Below are positions 37,501 to 50,300 of a stretch of DNA of 64,000 nt, piece by piece. Source of the DNA: Sparus aurata (taxonomy: Eukaryota > Chordata > Actinopteri > Spariformes > Sparidae); NCBI RefSeq assembly GCF_900880675.1, contig NC_044199.1, forward strand, positions 21,380,527-21,444,526. The letters are read 5' to 3'. A program made the position numbers and the translations under genes. Position 1 is the first letter of the stretch. Every line of letters starts with the position of its first letter. A model generated the notes under the pieces. That model saw only the letters and a list, made by a program, of their open reading frames with translations, was not told the DNA's origin and searched no databases.

Positions 37501-40500
37501 GCGGGGCCACGGTGTGCAGTGATTGGCTCTGGTGCGCACGTGACTGCAGTGGCTCCGGTGGACATGCTCGTGGAATTTGTAAAGCATTTATGAAATAATT
37601 TATTAACGGTATCATTGCAGTCCAAACAAATGCGAAATAGCACACCCTTGAACCACGCAGCAGCCATGTTGAAACTCTCAGGTCAGTCTGATCCTGATCC
37701 GCAGAGATATTTGAGGAATACACGCACACACACACACAGACACAGACACAGACAGACAGAGGTCATTTGCTTTTATATAGAGATACCTGCTATACTTTTT
37801 GAAATATTAAGCTTTTGCCATAGAGAAGAAAGAGAGGCACATGATCACAACGATGGCTCTTTGAATCCTGCCTCTGGCTTCTACTACAACAGCCTTGAAA
37901 CGACTATTGCTATGGCTACTACTACTACTACCACTACTACCACTATAGTTACTACTACTGCTACTACTACTACTGGCGCTACTAAAACTACTGCTCCTAC
38001 AGATACTGCTAAACTACTGCTACTGTTACTACCCCCACTACTACAGTTTTCACAAAAACTGAATATTAACATATTTGGTGGAGCTGTGCAGTATATTCTA
38101 TTAGTAGTGGAGCAGCCCTATTTCAGACTCTGATCAAACTGATCACTCCTGTTGCTCAGTGGCATCAAGGGATAATGCTTGTCACATGAAGCCATGGCCG
38201 TGGGTTTGAGTATTCCTTTTCCTGCTTTAAGAATAATTTCCAAATATTTACAAACTTGCACATGCATACAGACAGTTGATTAAATGGCTGATTACACCTA
38301 TCTTATTTTTCTTCTGCTACTCTCTGGAGAAATGGGTAAAGCACATGGCTCATAATCACATGATCAGGGGTTTGATTCCTCAGCCCCTCTATCAAAAAAA
38401 GTAGAGGTAGTTACAAAATTCACACATGCACACAGGTGGTTAATTTAATGATTGGTTTTACGTGTTATTTATTCTGTGTCTCTGTGGTAGAATTGGTAAA
38501 GCACATGGCTCATGGTCAAGTGGTTCGAATCCTCATTGTCTCACAAAATGTAAAACATAGTCAAAACTTTACTTGCATACACTTGGTTGATAGAATAATT
38601 GATTATGCTGGAAAGGATTCAAGTCTATTTTGACAGACACTAAAGGGATACGACAAAATATCCTTCATCCCTGGCATGCGACTAGTTGATAATTGATGTC
38701 ACTGTATTCCCTCAAGATTTAAATGTATTTGACCTAAAGTAATCTTTTCCTCTTTTCAGTGTGTTTGGCTCTTTGAACCTGACCACAGTTAAACTGTCTG
38801 GAGTCGACAGAAGCTTTCAGAAGCATGCAGATGCAGAGTCAAAAGGCATCAAAGCCCATTTCAACATGGATGAAAGTGGAGTCCTCCTCCTGGATCGTGT
38901 CAGTTCTACTTTACCTATTCAGCTTTCTTATCGAAAATTCACGCAATGAATCTCAGCAAGCCTCACTGAAATAAGCTGAAAATATGCTTAAGTGTTAGAT
39001 TAATTTAGGTAAAAAACAATCATAAGGATTTATGGGTACCTAATCACGTAATAACCTGCACAATTTTCAAATTTACAGAACATTTGCAATGCAGCTTTTT
39101 GATATTTTGGCTCAAACATAACATGAGATGATGCTTTTTGTGAATAAACTCTGGCAAGCAATACATGTATGCTGCACAATGAGGCTGTCAGTACATTCAC
39201 CACATACGTGCAGACACTCAGCAGAAAATAATTACCATTATAGAAGCATTGGGCTGTAGCTAAAATCAACTGATCTAAACCTTTCCATCAGTCAAATTAA
39301 CAATCCATTGTTGTAATTTTCATCCACAGGTGGAGTCTGTCTTTGAAACTATTGCAGAGGACAAAGAAGAGGAATCAACATTAACAAGTAGGTTTTGCAA
39401 ACATATGTCTGTAACCCATCTGAAATGAGAGATGAGATGTCTGTAACCTCCGCTGGAAAAATCTCTGATCAGTGTTAGATGACTGCAATTCAGGCAAGGG
39501 CTATATGACACGTTTTTACAGCATTCACAACATAATGTGCATACACACTGTCATCAAATGAAGTCAAATGCATCATGCAACAACTATTTTGCTGCTTGAT
39601 ATTAAAAGGGAAAAATGCACAGATCTGATTTTCTGAGTAATCTAGAGAAGTCTGTTGTAATGTAATCTGATTTAATGGAATTTGCATATATTGTCTGTTG
39701 TTGTTTAATGAGTGGCATGCTGATAATGCATACACAGCAAGTGTTGCTGAGCCACTAGTGAACTTTTGTCAGTGAAGAAGAGATATGCCCGGTGTCCGTG
39801 CCATCAGATCACATTTTCAAAATCTGCATCATTGTAGCTTGCTCATTGTAAAACACAAGACATGATTCTGGAGTCTGTGTGAGAAAGAGAGATATGATGT
39901 GGGGTTTCTTTTTCCCGATCTGGGTTTCTTCAGCACTTAAATTAAGCTGTTTTTATATGGATCTGCAGTGCAATCTTGTGCAGAGTTGCTTTCTTTTTGG
40001 AACTTAAGTGTATAGAGTATTACAAAAATCCCAGTGAGAGTTTGGTAAGTCTGTTATCAGGCATGTTCATCAGCCTTTTCCACAGTCTCAACATATCATC
40101 CCTATGCAGAACTTCAAATGTCTCTGTAGCAACTAATAATGTAATAATGGCTAATGATATTATAACGGCTCAATGTAATAATTTAAATGTTATAAAAGCT
40201 CATAATGTAATAATCGGCTCAATGTAATAAAATCAGACACAACGTAATAAGGGCTATGCGCATAATTTAATAACTTATTACATTAAGAGCCTTATTGATA
40301 CCACTTATAATGTAATAACAGCTCATTATGTACTCCTAGCTCATATAGTGAGAAAAGTGTTGCATTATCATTTTACCTCTCAATTAAAGCTGCAAGTAAA
40401 GCAAAAGGCATGGGCTTCAGTGCATTAGTAAACTAATAGTTACTTGCATTAATAGTACTTGCATTCTCACATTTTATTGCTGTATAAACTGGAGACACTA

Positions 40501-43500
40501 TGTGGCACCCATGAGTTATTATGGGCCTTTGAGAATGCCGTGCTCACTTATACTGTGACTATTGCAGGTAAGCAGCATTATGAATTAGCACATAAATGAT
40601 TACATTATGAGTCATTATTACACTATTGGGGAAAGTTTACACCAGAAAACAGCACATAGCTCTGTTCTGAACAGCTTCACAATTTAATTTGCTTACAACT
40701 AGTGCAGTGCCTGTAAGAAATATGTATTCCTGTAGAAAAGTGGGAGGTTAAGTAGCTTTTTCATGGATGGCCATTTGGCTGTGTTTGAAGGTGGGACGTC
40801 AGGGATATTTAGGTTTGTTGTGAAATCCGATATTCCAGGGTATAATTGGCCGTTTTTGACTATTTTTGATTTTGCCATTATATTTCACCTTAAAAACTAT
40901 TTACTTGGTGTTGTTATTTTCAGCACAACCTCACATGTGTGACTGTACAGTTATTTTTTTATTTTGACATACTGTATTAACACAATGGACCTAAAATCAA
41001 ACAAAAAACATAAAATCCGAGTAGAAAAAGTTAGATTTTTTTACTGTGAAAACCACAAATATGTTTAACAAACCATTTTTTATTACTTATAAAGCAAATA
41101 TAAATTGTTTGCTAAATATGTGCATACATTTGAAAAATTTACAAAGTTATATGTAACTATTTACATTTAAATGCAGGCAGTGCTCATTCAGCAGTCTCAT
41201 TGTTTTGACTCATTAAACAAAAAACCGACTCCACTACACACTACACCAAACACTACATAACACACTAACTATACACTCCAAACTCCGTCGTTGCCTGTCA
41301 TTCATCCACCTCCGTCCCTCCCACAACTTCCTGTTCCTCAACATCCAAACTTGCTGCTTGGACACTTTCGTGACAAAAGCCAGTTTTTTACCGTTTCTTC
41401 CTGCACCAGACACAAAGCAAACGTGACGGCAATGTTCGAGAAAAAGCGTGGCGGACATTATTTACCCCAAGTCCGGTTTTGGACGTGCCGGTGCGTCCGG
41501 TCCGTCAACTGGGAGGTGGGCTGTGTGGGTGCGTTAGCAGCTAGCTATGCACGAACATCCACAGATTCCGATTCCACTTTGTTGTCCGCGCATCTCCGGA
41601 TCTCCTCAGACTCGGACAGACTCGGTCCGGACTCTTTTAGTCTCATTAATCCACCACAGTCAGTTTAGATGCACAGAACAGAATGGTACCTAACTGCTGG
41701 CAAAATTCTGGTCCAGCTCGCGCTGCTGCAGGCATAAATCTGCTTGTTTCGGGCCTGGCGGCAAGATGGCGGAGGGAGCAGACGCGATGTAAACTGCTCC
41801 AAGTGGCAAAACCTTCAAAATGTAAATACGGTCTCAAAACTCACAAAACTCGTCTCTGTTCGATGGGAAAAATACTCAAGTCAGGTTAAAGCCGCTCAAC
41901 TTCCAGTAAGTAATCCCGGACAATTCACAACACAAAGTCTACATGGCTAAAGCTAATATCAACGCTAAAGCTCGTGCTCTTCTACAACACGACTACTGCA
42001 GTCCAGAGAACATGGAGACAAACGCCAAAGGCACATCGCCTTCTAAGCCACCAGCTCCGCAGAAAAAACAAAAAGGAGAGGAGAGCACGTTTGCAGGAGC
42101 CCGTGCTGAAGATGCTTCAAACGCTGCTATCCTGGCTGCAATTGGGTCACTTCAAAACATGATGGAGGACTTCAAAAAAGAACAAAAACAAAACACGCTC
42201 ACCATGGCCAGCATCGCAAAAGCAGTAGAATTTAACTCGGCTGAAATCAAAGAATGCAAAGAAAAAAACATAGAGTTGGGAATAGAAGTGAAACAACTCA
42301 AGAAGAAAAACACAGAGCTGGAAATGAGAGCTGCAGAGTTGGAGGGATACAAAAGAAGATGGAATTTAAGACTAAATGGCCTGAAGGAAGAAAAAGAAGA
42401 AAACACACGTCAGATCATCAAGGACATCATTGGAAAGATCGTGCCACACTGGAAGGAGAACATGGACTTCATCATAGACTCTGTGCATCGTCTAGGACCA
42501 TACAACGCCGACCGTCCTCGCCAGATCATCATGCAGTTCACTGGAAGACACTTCAGAGATGAACTCTGGCGTACTACCGAACATCACTCAGTCTGCAAGG
42601 AGCTCAACATTCGCTTTGCAGAAGATCTCACCAAAGAAGACAGAGGCCCGAAAAGCTGTATGGCCAAAGATTGAACAAGCAAGGAAGGCAGGTCTTAAGA
42701 CTATGTTCCGAGGCCCCCATGCCTTCATCAATGGACAGAGAGTCACACCATGATCAACGTAACATGGGATTTCTAATCCTACAAGCAAGTGAGTTTTTAT
42801 AAGCAAATTGACATGCTAAAGGTTTTACTACCATAATAGGTTAGTATTCTTAAATAACACCGTATTCTTGTTTCTAAAACTGTTCAGTTAATTCATCTCA
42901 ATTTCTGTTTGTTTTGAGTCATATGTTCCAGTTAAAAAATGATATTTCTCTGATGTCTGTTAATGCAAGGGGTCTAAGAAACATGACCAAAAGAAAAAGT
43001 GTTTTTTTGTTTTGTAAAGGGAAAAATGCTAATATTATTTTATTACAAGAAACGCATTCCAAGATAGAAGACATCACTTTCTGGTCTAAACAATGGGGAG
43101 ACGAAGTTTTTTTCAGCCATGGTACTTCAAGATCAGCAGGGGTCGCCATCCTACTAAAAAATTTCAAAGGTCAGGTTATTTCTCATATGGCAGATGTTAA
43201 TGGTCACTGGCTAATGCTCATACTAACCCTTGACGATTTCAATTTCATCTTAACCAATATTTATGGGTACAACGGCAGCACTGAAAATAAAAACCTATTA
43301 GAACAAATTGGCTTACAATTAGATAATATGAAATCAACATACTCAACTGATAACGTTATAATAGGTGGTGATCTTAACTTAGTCCATGATGAATTTTATG
43401 ATAAATTTCCTACTAGATTCTCTGTAAGTCATCCAAACAACACCTTTATAAACTTCTGCAATGACCAAAGCTTAACGGATGTTTGGAGACATTTAAATCC

Positions 43501-46500
43501 AGGAATATTTGAATTCTCATGGTTCAACTCCAATTATAGATCCAGAATTGACCACTGGTTAATTGCAACCCACTTGCTATGCTATGATATCAGCTCTGAT
43601 ATATCTGCTACTCCACTTACTGATCATAGTGTTATCTAATTATATGTGAAACCTAACAACAGTAGAACTTGCTCTAACAAATATTGGAAATTTAACTCTA
43701 GCCTAATTAAAAATAAAGATTACTGTCAAAAGATTAAATCACTAATTACTGAAATTGTAAACTTGGAAGAACTAACAACGGCCGTTAAAAAATGGGAATT
43801 TCTTAAATATAAAATACGCCAATTTACCATCTCATTCAGTAAAAAAATTAAAAAAGATTTAGAGAAAAAAGAACTAGACATTATCAAACAATTAAATGTT
43901 TACTGCAATAAACTCAACCCTACTGAAGACGATAAACAGAAAATACTAAATCTTCAACCTAAACTGGATGAAATGTATATTCAAAGAGCACAAGGGGCTT
44001 TCATTAGATCGAGAGCTAAATGGATAGAGGAGGGGGAAAAAAACTGTGCATATTTCTGTGGTCTTGAAAAAAAGAGACAAGGAAAAAATAACATCAGTTC
44101 CTTGATAGTAAATGATATAGAAATCACAGAACCAAAATTGATCTCCTCAGAAATCCTCAAATTCTATAAACAGCTTTACAGCTCTAAATTCTCTAATGAA
44201 GACTGCCATACATTCTTAAAGGATATAGAAACATATATTCCTAAAGTTGAAGATAACTTCAAACAAATATGTGATAGTCAAATAACAATTACTGAACTGG
44301 ATAGAGTAATTGGCCGCCTATCTCTTAACAAGGCACCGGGCTCAGATGGATTCACAGGAGACATTTATAGACATTTCTGGGAAGATATTAAAAAACTGCT
44401 ACATCAAGTATTTCTGGAAATATTTGAAACATGTATACTTCCACCCACTATGAGACATGGGCTCATCATCTCAATTCCCAAACCTGGCAAAGACCCCAGA
44501 TTCATAGAAAACAGAAGGCCTATTACTCTTAGAAACTCTGATTATAAATTACTCGCCTACATTTTCACTACTCGTCTTCAGACAGTAATTTCAAATCTTA
44601 TTGCAGAAACACAGTCTGGTTTCTTAAAGGGAAGATCAATCCACAATAATATAAGGCTGGTAATGGACATTATTGAATATAGAAATGAAATTGAACGTGA
44701 TGGTTTCATTTTCTTCTTAGATTTCTATAAAGCGTTTGATTCTGTAGAGCACCCATTTATCTTCCAAGTTCTTAAACATTTAGGTTTTGGAGTCAAATTC
44801 AGGAATTTAGTTGGTGGATTATATCAGAATATCAACAGCTGTGTCATGCTACCGTGTGGCACCACCCCCAGTTTTAATGTTAATGTGGCAATTCCACAAG
44901 GTTGTCCCATTTCACCATATTTATTCATATTAGTCACAGAAATATTAGCAATTTACATTAAAAATTGTAATGAAATAAAAAATTTAAATGTCTTTGGCAC
45001 CAATATTGTCATCAGCCAACTTGCGGATGACACAACACTATTTGTACAAGACAGACACCAAATCCCAATAACAATCGAAGAAATCGAAAAATTCTCCAAA
45101 GCTTCAGGATTAACTTTGAACTTAAACAAATGTGAATTATTTGCAATTCATGATACAACTCTAAAAGACATCTGTAACATCCCTATCAAGTCAGAAATTA
45201 AATACCTCGGAATACACCTTACAAAAGACCAAAAACAAAGTCAATACTTAAATGTAGAAAAAAAAAATAAAAGAGAGTAAAGCCAAATTAAACTCATGGC
45301 TCCAAAGAGACCTCTCAGTACTCGGCCGAATTTACCCAACCAAGATGGAATGTTTATCAAGGTGCATTTACCCAGCCTACTCTAATGCCATTTCAAATAA
45401 ACTAATCAAATCTATTAACCAAATTAATCTGAATTTTATTTGGAGAAACAAGCCACACTATATGAAAAAAAGCAATATGGTTAAAGAAATTAAAGATGGT
45501 GGTTTAAAAGTTATTGATTTTGATTGCCTCAATGGAACTTTAAAAATTAATTGGCTGAAATCTTGGATCAAACATAGCAACTCATTTTGGTACTCTGTTC
45601 CAAATTCCCTGTTCAATAAGATTGGAGGTTTAAAATGTCTTCTCATGGCAGACTTCAACATCGATAAATTACCTATATCACTGTCAGAGTTTCATAAACA
45701 AATTCTATTATATTGAAAAATGCTATATGTGCATAACTTCTCTCCCCACACTACTATGCTTTGGAATAATAGATATGTATTATACCGAAATAAATCATTA
45801 TATTATCGGGATTGGTATGAGAGGAATATGTGGTCTGTGATTGACTTAATGGATGCCAATGGTAATCTCTTAGATTATCAATAGTTTTGCACTAAACATA
45901 AATTCAACCCTCCCAAATCAGACTTTATTAAATTACAAAAAGCACTTCCTCATGGATTTATTTTTCTAACCAAAAATATATTGGCCCACCAACCTATAAT
46001 ACCACAACTGGGCCCATTGTCAATACAGGGGATTTTAATCCTGGACAAAAAATGTAACAATCATTTTATAAGAAACTGCCTCACTGAAACATTGTTTGCC
46101 GGCAGACAAAATAAAAATAATATCCTACATAAATTTGACAATAAATCAATTGATAAACTAAGAACAATGTACCTAACATTTCCCATACCCCCCAAAGTGA
46201 AAGAAACACACTTTAAAATTATGAACAACATTTATCTTTCTAAAGAATTACTTAGACTACGCTTTAATATCGATGACAATTTATGCACATTCTGTGAAAA
46301 TGACATTGAAACCACGGACCACATCTTCTTCTCATGTGATATAATACAAACATTCTGGTTTAATATTCACAATTGGATCAAACAAAAAATTGTATTGTTT
46401 CCAGCTATCTCTAGAGATGATGTTACTTTTGGGTTGATCTTACAAAACAAAAATGATGAACTCTGTTGCAATGTAATACTTTGTCTAGCCAAATTTTTCA

Positions 46501-47300
46501 TCCACAAGAATAGAGTTATGAAGTCATCACCCAAATGTATTGTCTTCATGAATGAATTTAAATTGTATGTGAAATCTCTAAAACTTCTAACAGAAATTAA
46601 GGCACAAAAATTATATGATAACTTAAAGAATTTTCCCACTGAAATAGATAGTTAAGACTAATTTGAATCCCCCTTGAAAAAAAAAAAAAAAAAAGAAAAA
46701 ATCAATGTTTATTCTATTTTATATACTTATTTTTCATTATTTATTTGATATGTTTGTTTTGATTTTATTTCAATTGCTCAGAATGTATTATATTGAAACA
46801 CTAATGTGTATGTTCTTATTGTGAGTTGACTTGCACTAATGTTGGATGATGTTCACCTGGCATTTTCTATATACTTGCGCAATGTATGTACTATGAAAAA
46901 CGTGCCAGATTTGTTGTTTCAATAAAGGAGAGGAGAAAAAACAAACAAAAAAAAAAAAAAAAATCTGCTTGTTTCTTAAGGTGGGGGGTGGCGGTGGGCT
47001 CTGCAGTGATGTGGCTACGGTGTGCAGTGATTGGCTCTGGCGCTCATGTGGCTACGGTGTGCAGTGATTGGCTCTGGTGCTCATGTGGCTACGGTGTGCA
47101 GTGATTGGCTCTGGTGCTCACGTGACTGTGGTGGCTCCGGTGGACAATGCTCGCTGAATTCGTAAAGAAGCGTTTCTGAAATAATTTATTCACGATATCA
47201 TTGCAGTCCAAACAAATGCGACATTGCACACCCTAGAACCACGCAGCAGACATGTTGAAAGTCTCAGGTCAGTCTGATTCTGATCCGCAGAGATATTTGA

Positions 47301-47377
<77 letters not shown>

Positions 47378-50300
47378 AGACAGAGATTCCTTGCTTTTAT
47401 AGAGCGATAACCCCACACCCCTGCAGCATAATGAGAAATAGACAGACACATCATCATATATCACTGTGTATACATTCTATAACCAAGATCCCTACATATA
47501 TCCCAGTGCTCTACCTACTAGGGTTGGCTACCTTTCCCGTTTGGACCAATACCGGTTCCGATACCAAAGGTACCTTTTTCGGTGCTTTACTCTCTGTACT
47601 AACACATTTTTTTAATTAATTTTTTTATGATCTTTTTCTTTTAGTTAACAGACAGACAACGAAAAACATAATACAAAATAATCAGACGTTGTGATAAAGT
47701 AAAATAATAGTAATAATAATAATGATAATGATAATAATAGTGATGATGATGATGATTATAATAATATAAAAGATAAAATAAATTGAAAAATAACTACTAA
47801 TTCAAATAATTACTTACAATTGCATATGCCTGTATTCAGAAACAAAGGCAATGTGTAGTTCATTACAAGTATGCAAGACAAAATATATATGATATTTATG
47901 AGACATATTGTACGAATTGTTAGAGATATTATTTTTCATATACCTTACCCATTTTTCCCATCTTTTTTCAAAAATATAAACTTGATTTCTAATTCTCATT
48001 GTTATTTTTTCCATTATGTATATCTCATTTACAAGATCCCCCCCATTTGGGATTACTTAGATTATCATCTTTTAACCAATTTCAATTTGTTTAATTAATG
48101 CTACTCTTATCATTAAGAACAACTATACCTCATTCTTCCTAATGTTTTCTGGAAGTTTTCCAAGTAATAAAACTAATGGACTTTTATTCACAGAGATGCC
48201 AAAAATATTTGACAGTTCTCTGACAGAGTCTTCCAAAAACCACCTAAAACTTTACATGACCAAAATACATGACTGTGGTGTGCTATTTGCTCCCCGCATT
48301 TCCTCCAACAGCTTGAGGTTACATTGCTTTCATATTTACTTTGGATTTGGGGTGTCCTAAAATATCTATTTATAATCATCCATGCAAATTCTTTCCAGTA
48401 GTTTGAATTAGTTGTTTCATGTATGTTTTTACACATTTGTTCCCATTCTACTGGTGAGATATTACAAGGAATTTCATCCTCCCATTTATATTTTACATTG
48501 AGATCCATTTGTTTATCTTGATAATTAGCATGTATTATTTTAACTAACTTGGTTAAGAGTTTTGTTTCAGTACCACAGTCATATATCTTAAGCATGCATT
48601 TTATGAGGGGGTTTATTTCTTGAATACATTTCTTTTTTACAACATCAAAAAGATAACTTCTCACATGGAAGAATCGAAATAAATAACATTTGGGTAAACC
48701 ATATTGCAACGATAGCTGTTCAAATGTTTTCATTTCTTAATCGCCAAGCAATTGTCCAAATTTACATAAACCTTTGGATGCCCATATGTTAAACGTTTGG
48801 TCCATTCTATTAGGAGAGAAGTCTGGATCACTCCCCATTTCTTTCAAAAAAAATTGCATCTTCATTTAATTTTAAATTGTGGCAGACTTCCCTCCAAACC
48901 TTAAGTGTAGCAACTACCCATCTATTGTCTACATTCTCAATGTATGATTTTTTTGTATTTGGAAAAAGGGAGAACAGTTAGAGGTATATCTCCAGTTTAT
49001 TTCCATCTCTCTCCATTTTGTATGTGAGCATTCTCCCATCCAAATTTTAACATTTCTTACTTGTGCTGCTTGATAATAAGCTTGCAAGTTTGGAACGTCT
49101 AGGCCACCCATTTCTTTTGGCAATTTTAGATAATTCATTTTAATTCTTGGTTTCCTGCCATTCCATATAAACGTCCTTAAAATAGAATCCCACTGTTTGA
49201 AAATGTTAGCGACAATATATATGGGTAGTGCTTTAAAAAGAAACAAATGTTGGTAGTATGTTCATCTGTATAATTTTGACTCTCTTCCCATAAGGAGAAT
49301 GGGATTATGGACCATCTGTTTAGGTCCTGTTTGATTTGGCTTATTAATTCATCAAAATTCTTTGCGAACAAGTTGTCCAAATTCTTTGTTATATTAATCC
49401 CAAGATATGTTATCCTTTCCACATCCCAATGAAATGTGTATTTATGTTTTAGTTCATCACTAATCGTGCCACCCATGATCATTACTTCTGATTTATTAAC
49501 ATTTAATGCATAGCCCGAAATGGTTTCAAATTCCCCAATTACATTCATCAACACTTCAATTGACTGTTCAGGATCAGACAAGTAGATTATCATATCATCT
49601 GCATACATTGACAGTTTGACTCCTGCTATGTCAATACCATTTATTTTCTGTTCTAACCTAATCCGTTCTGCCAGCGGTTCTATACATAATGCAAAAATCA
49701 ATGGGGATAAGGGATCTCCCTGTCTAGTACCTTTTAGAAATATTAAAAGAGTCAGATATTACCCCATTAACCTTGCCTCTGGCATTTGGCTCTTTATACA
49801 TAGGTTTATAAGATGGTTGAAAGCTGTCTTGTATACAAAACTTGTTTAAGGTTTTGAATAGATAAGGCCATAAGACCTCTAAGGTAAATATTGCCACATG
49901 TAAATTCTTTTTCTGTGCTATCTCGATAAGGTTTAAAGTTAAAATTAATTAATTAATTAAAAACATTTAAATTAATTAAATTATTTTTATGTACTGGATT
50001 TTGGGCAGCATCATACAGTTCTTGATAATATTTTGCAATTTGATTTCCTATCTTTTTGACCTCTAATTACTGCCTTTGTGTTTTTGTAATTAAGTTGCAT
50101 TACTGATATTCTCTTTTGCTGTTTTTTAAGTTTATAAGCTAACACCTTAGCTGCTCTGGGGCCTCCATATGTCCTTTGTCTTAAGAAGGACAATGATTTT
50201 TATATCTCCAAATTTAAAAAGTAATTCATTGCTACTTTGGCCTCTTTAAGTTTTTCCAATACTGAGGTTTCCCCAGAGGCTTTGTGTGTTTTTTCTAATT

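Larger units (their letters stand above)
41751..46960 (+). mobile_element. L1-type LINE, nearly full length, recently inserted
   Basis: Begins gggcctggcggcaagatggc and ends in aataaaggag plus a poly-A run. The 15-bp target duplication aaatctgcttgtttc is at 41736-41750 and 46961-46975, exact. It has an ORF1 and an ORF2 with endonuclease, reverse transcriptase and C-terminal Cys/His region. The few stops and frameshifts and the perfect duplication suggest a young insertion, but this copy is inactive. Confidence 0.95.
40699..47407 (-). mobile_element. Helitron-like element, copy 3, split by an L1
   Basis: Left end A|CTAGTGCAGTGCCTGT, right end ttttatagagcga|T, same orientation as copies 1 and 2. 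The L1 at 41751-46960 interrupts it. Outside the L1 the body follows copy 1, with three CCAAT repeats (about 47001-47128), CACGTGAC at 47119-47126, and a long CA tract near the right end. Confidence 0.6.

Noticed and set aside
37884..38072. Val-rich frame on the - strand
   Set aside because: Produced by the CTA trinucleotide repeat.
38480..38560. Possible tRNA gene with ggttcgaatcc
   Set aside because: It is one of three tandem degenerate units; the acceptor stem does not close by eye.
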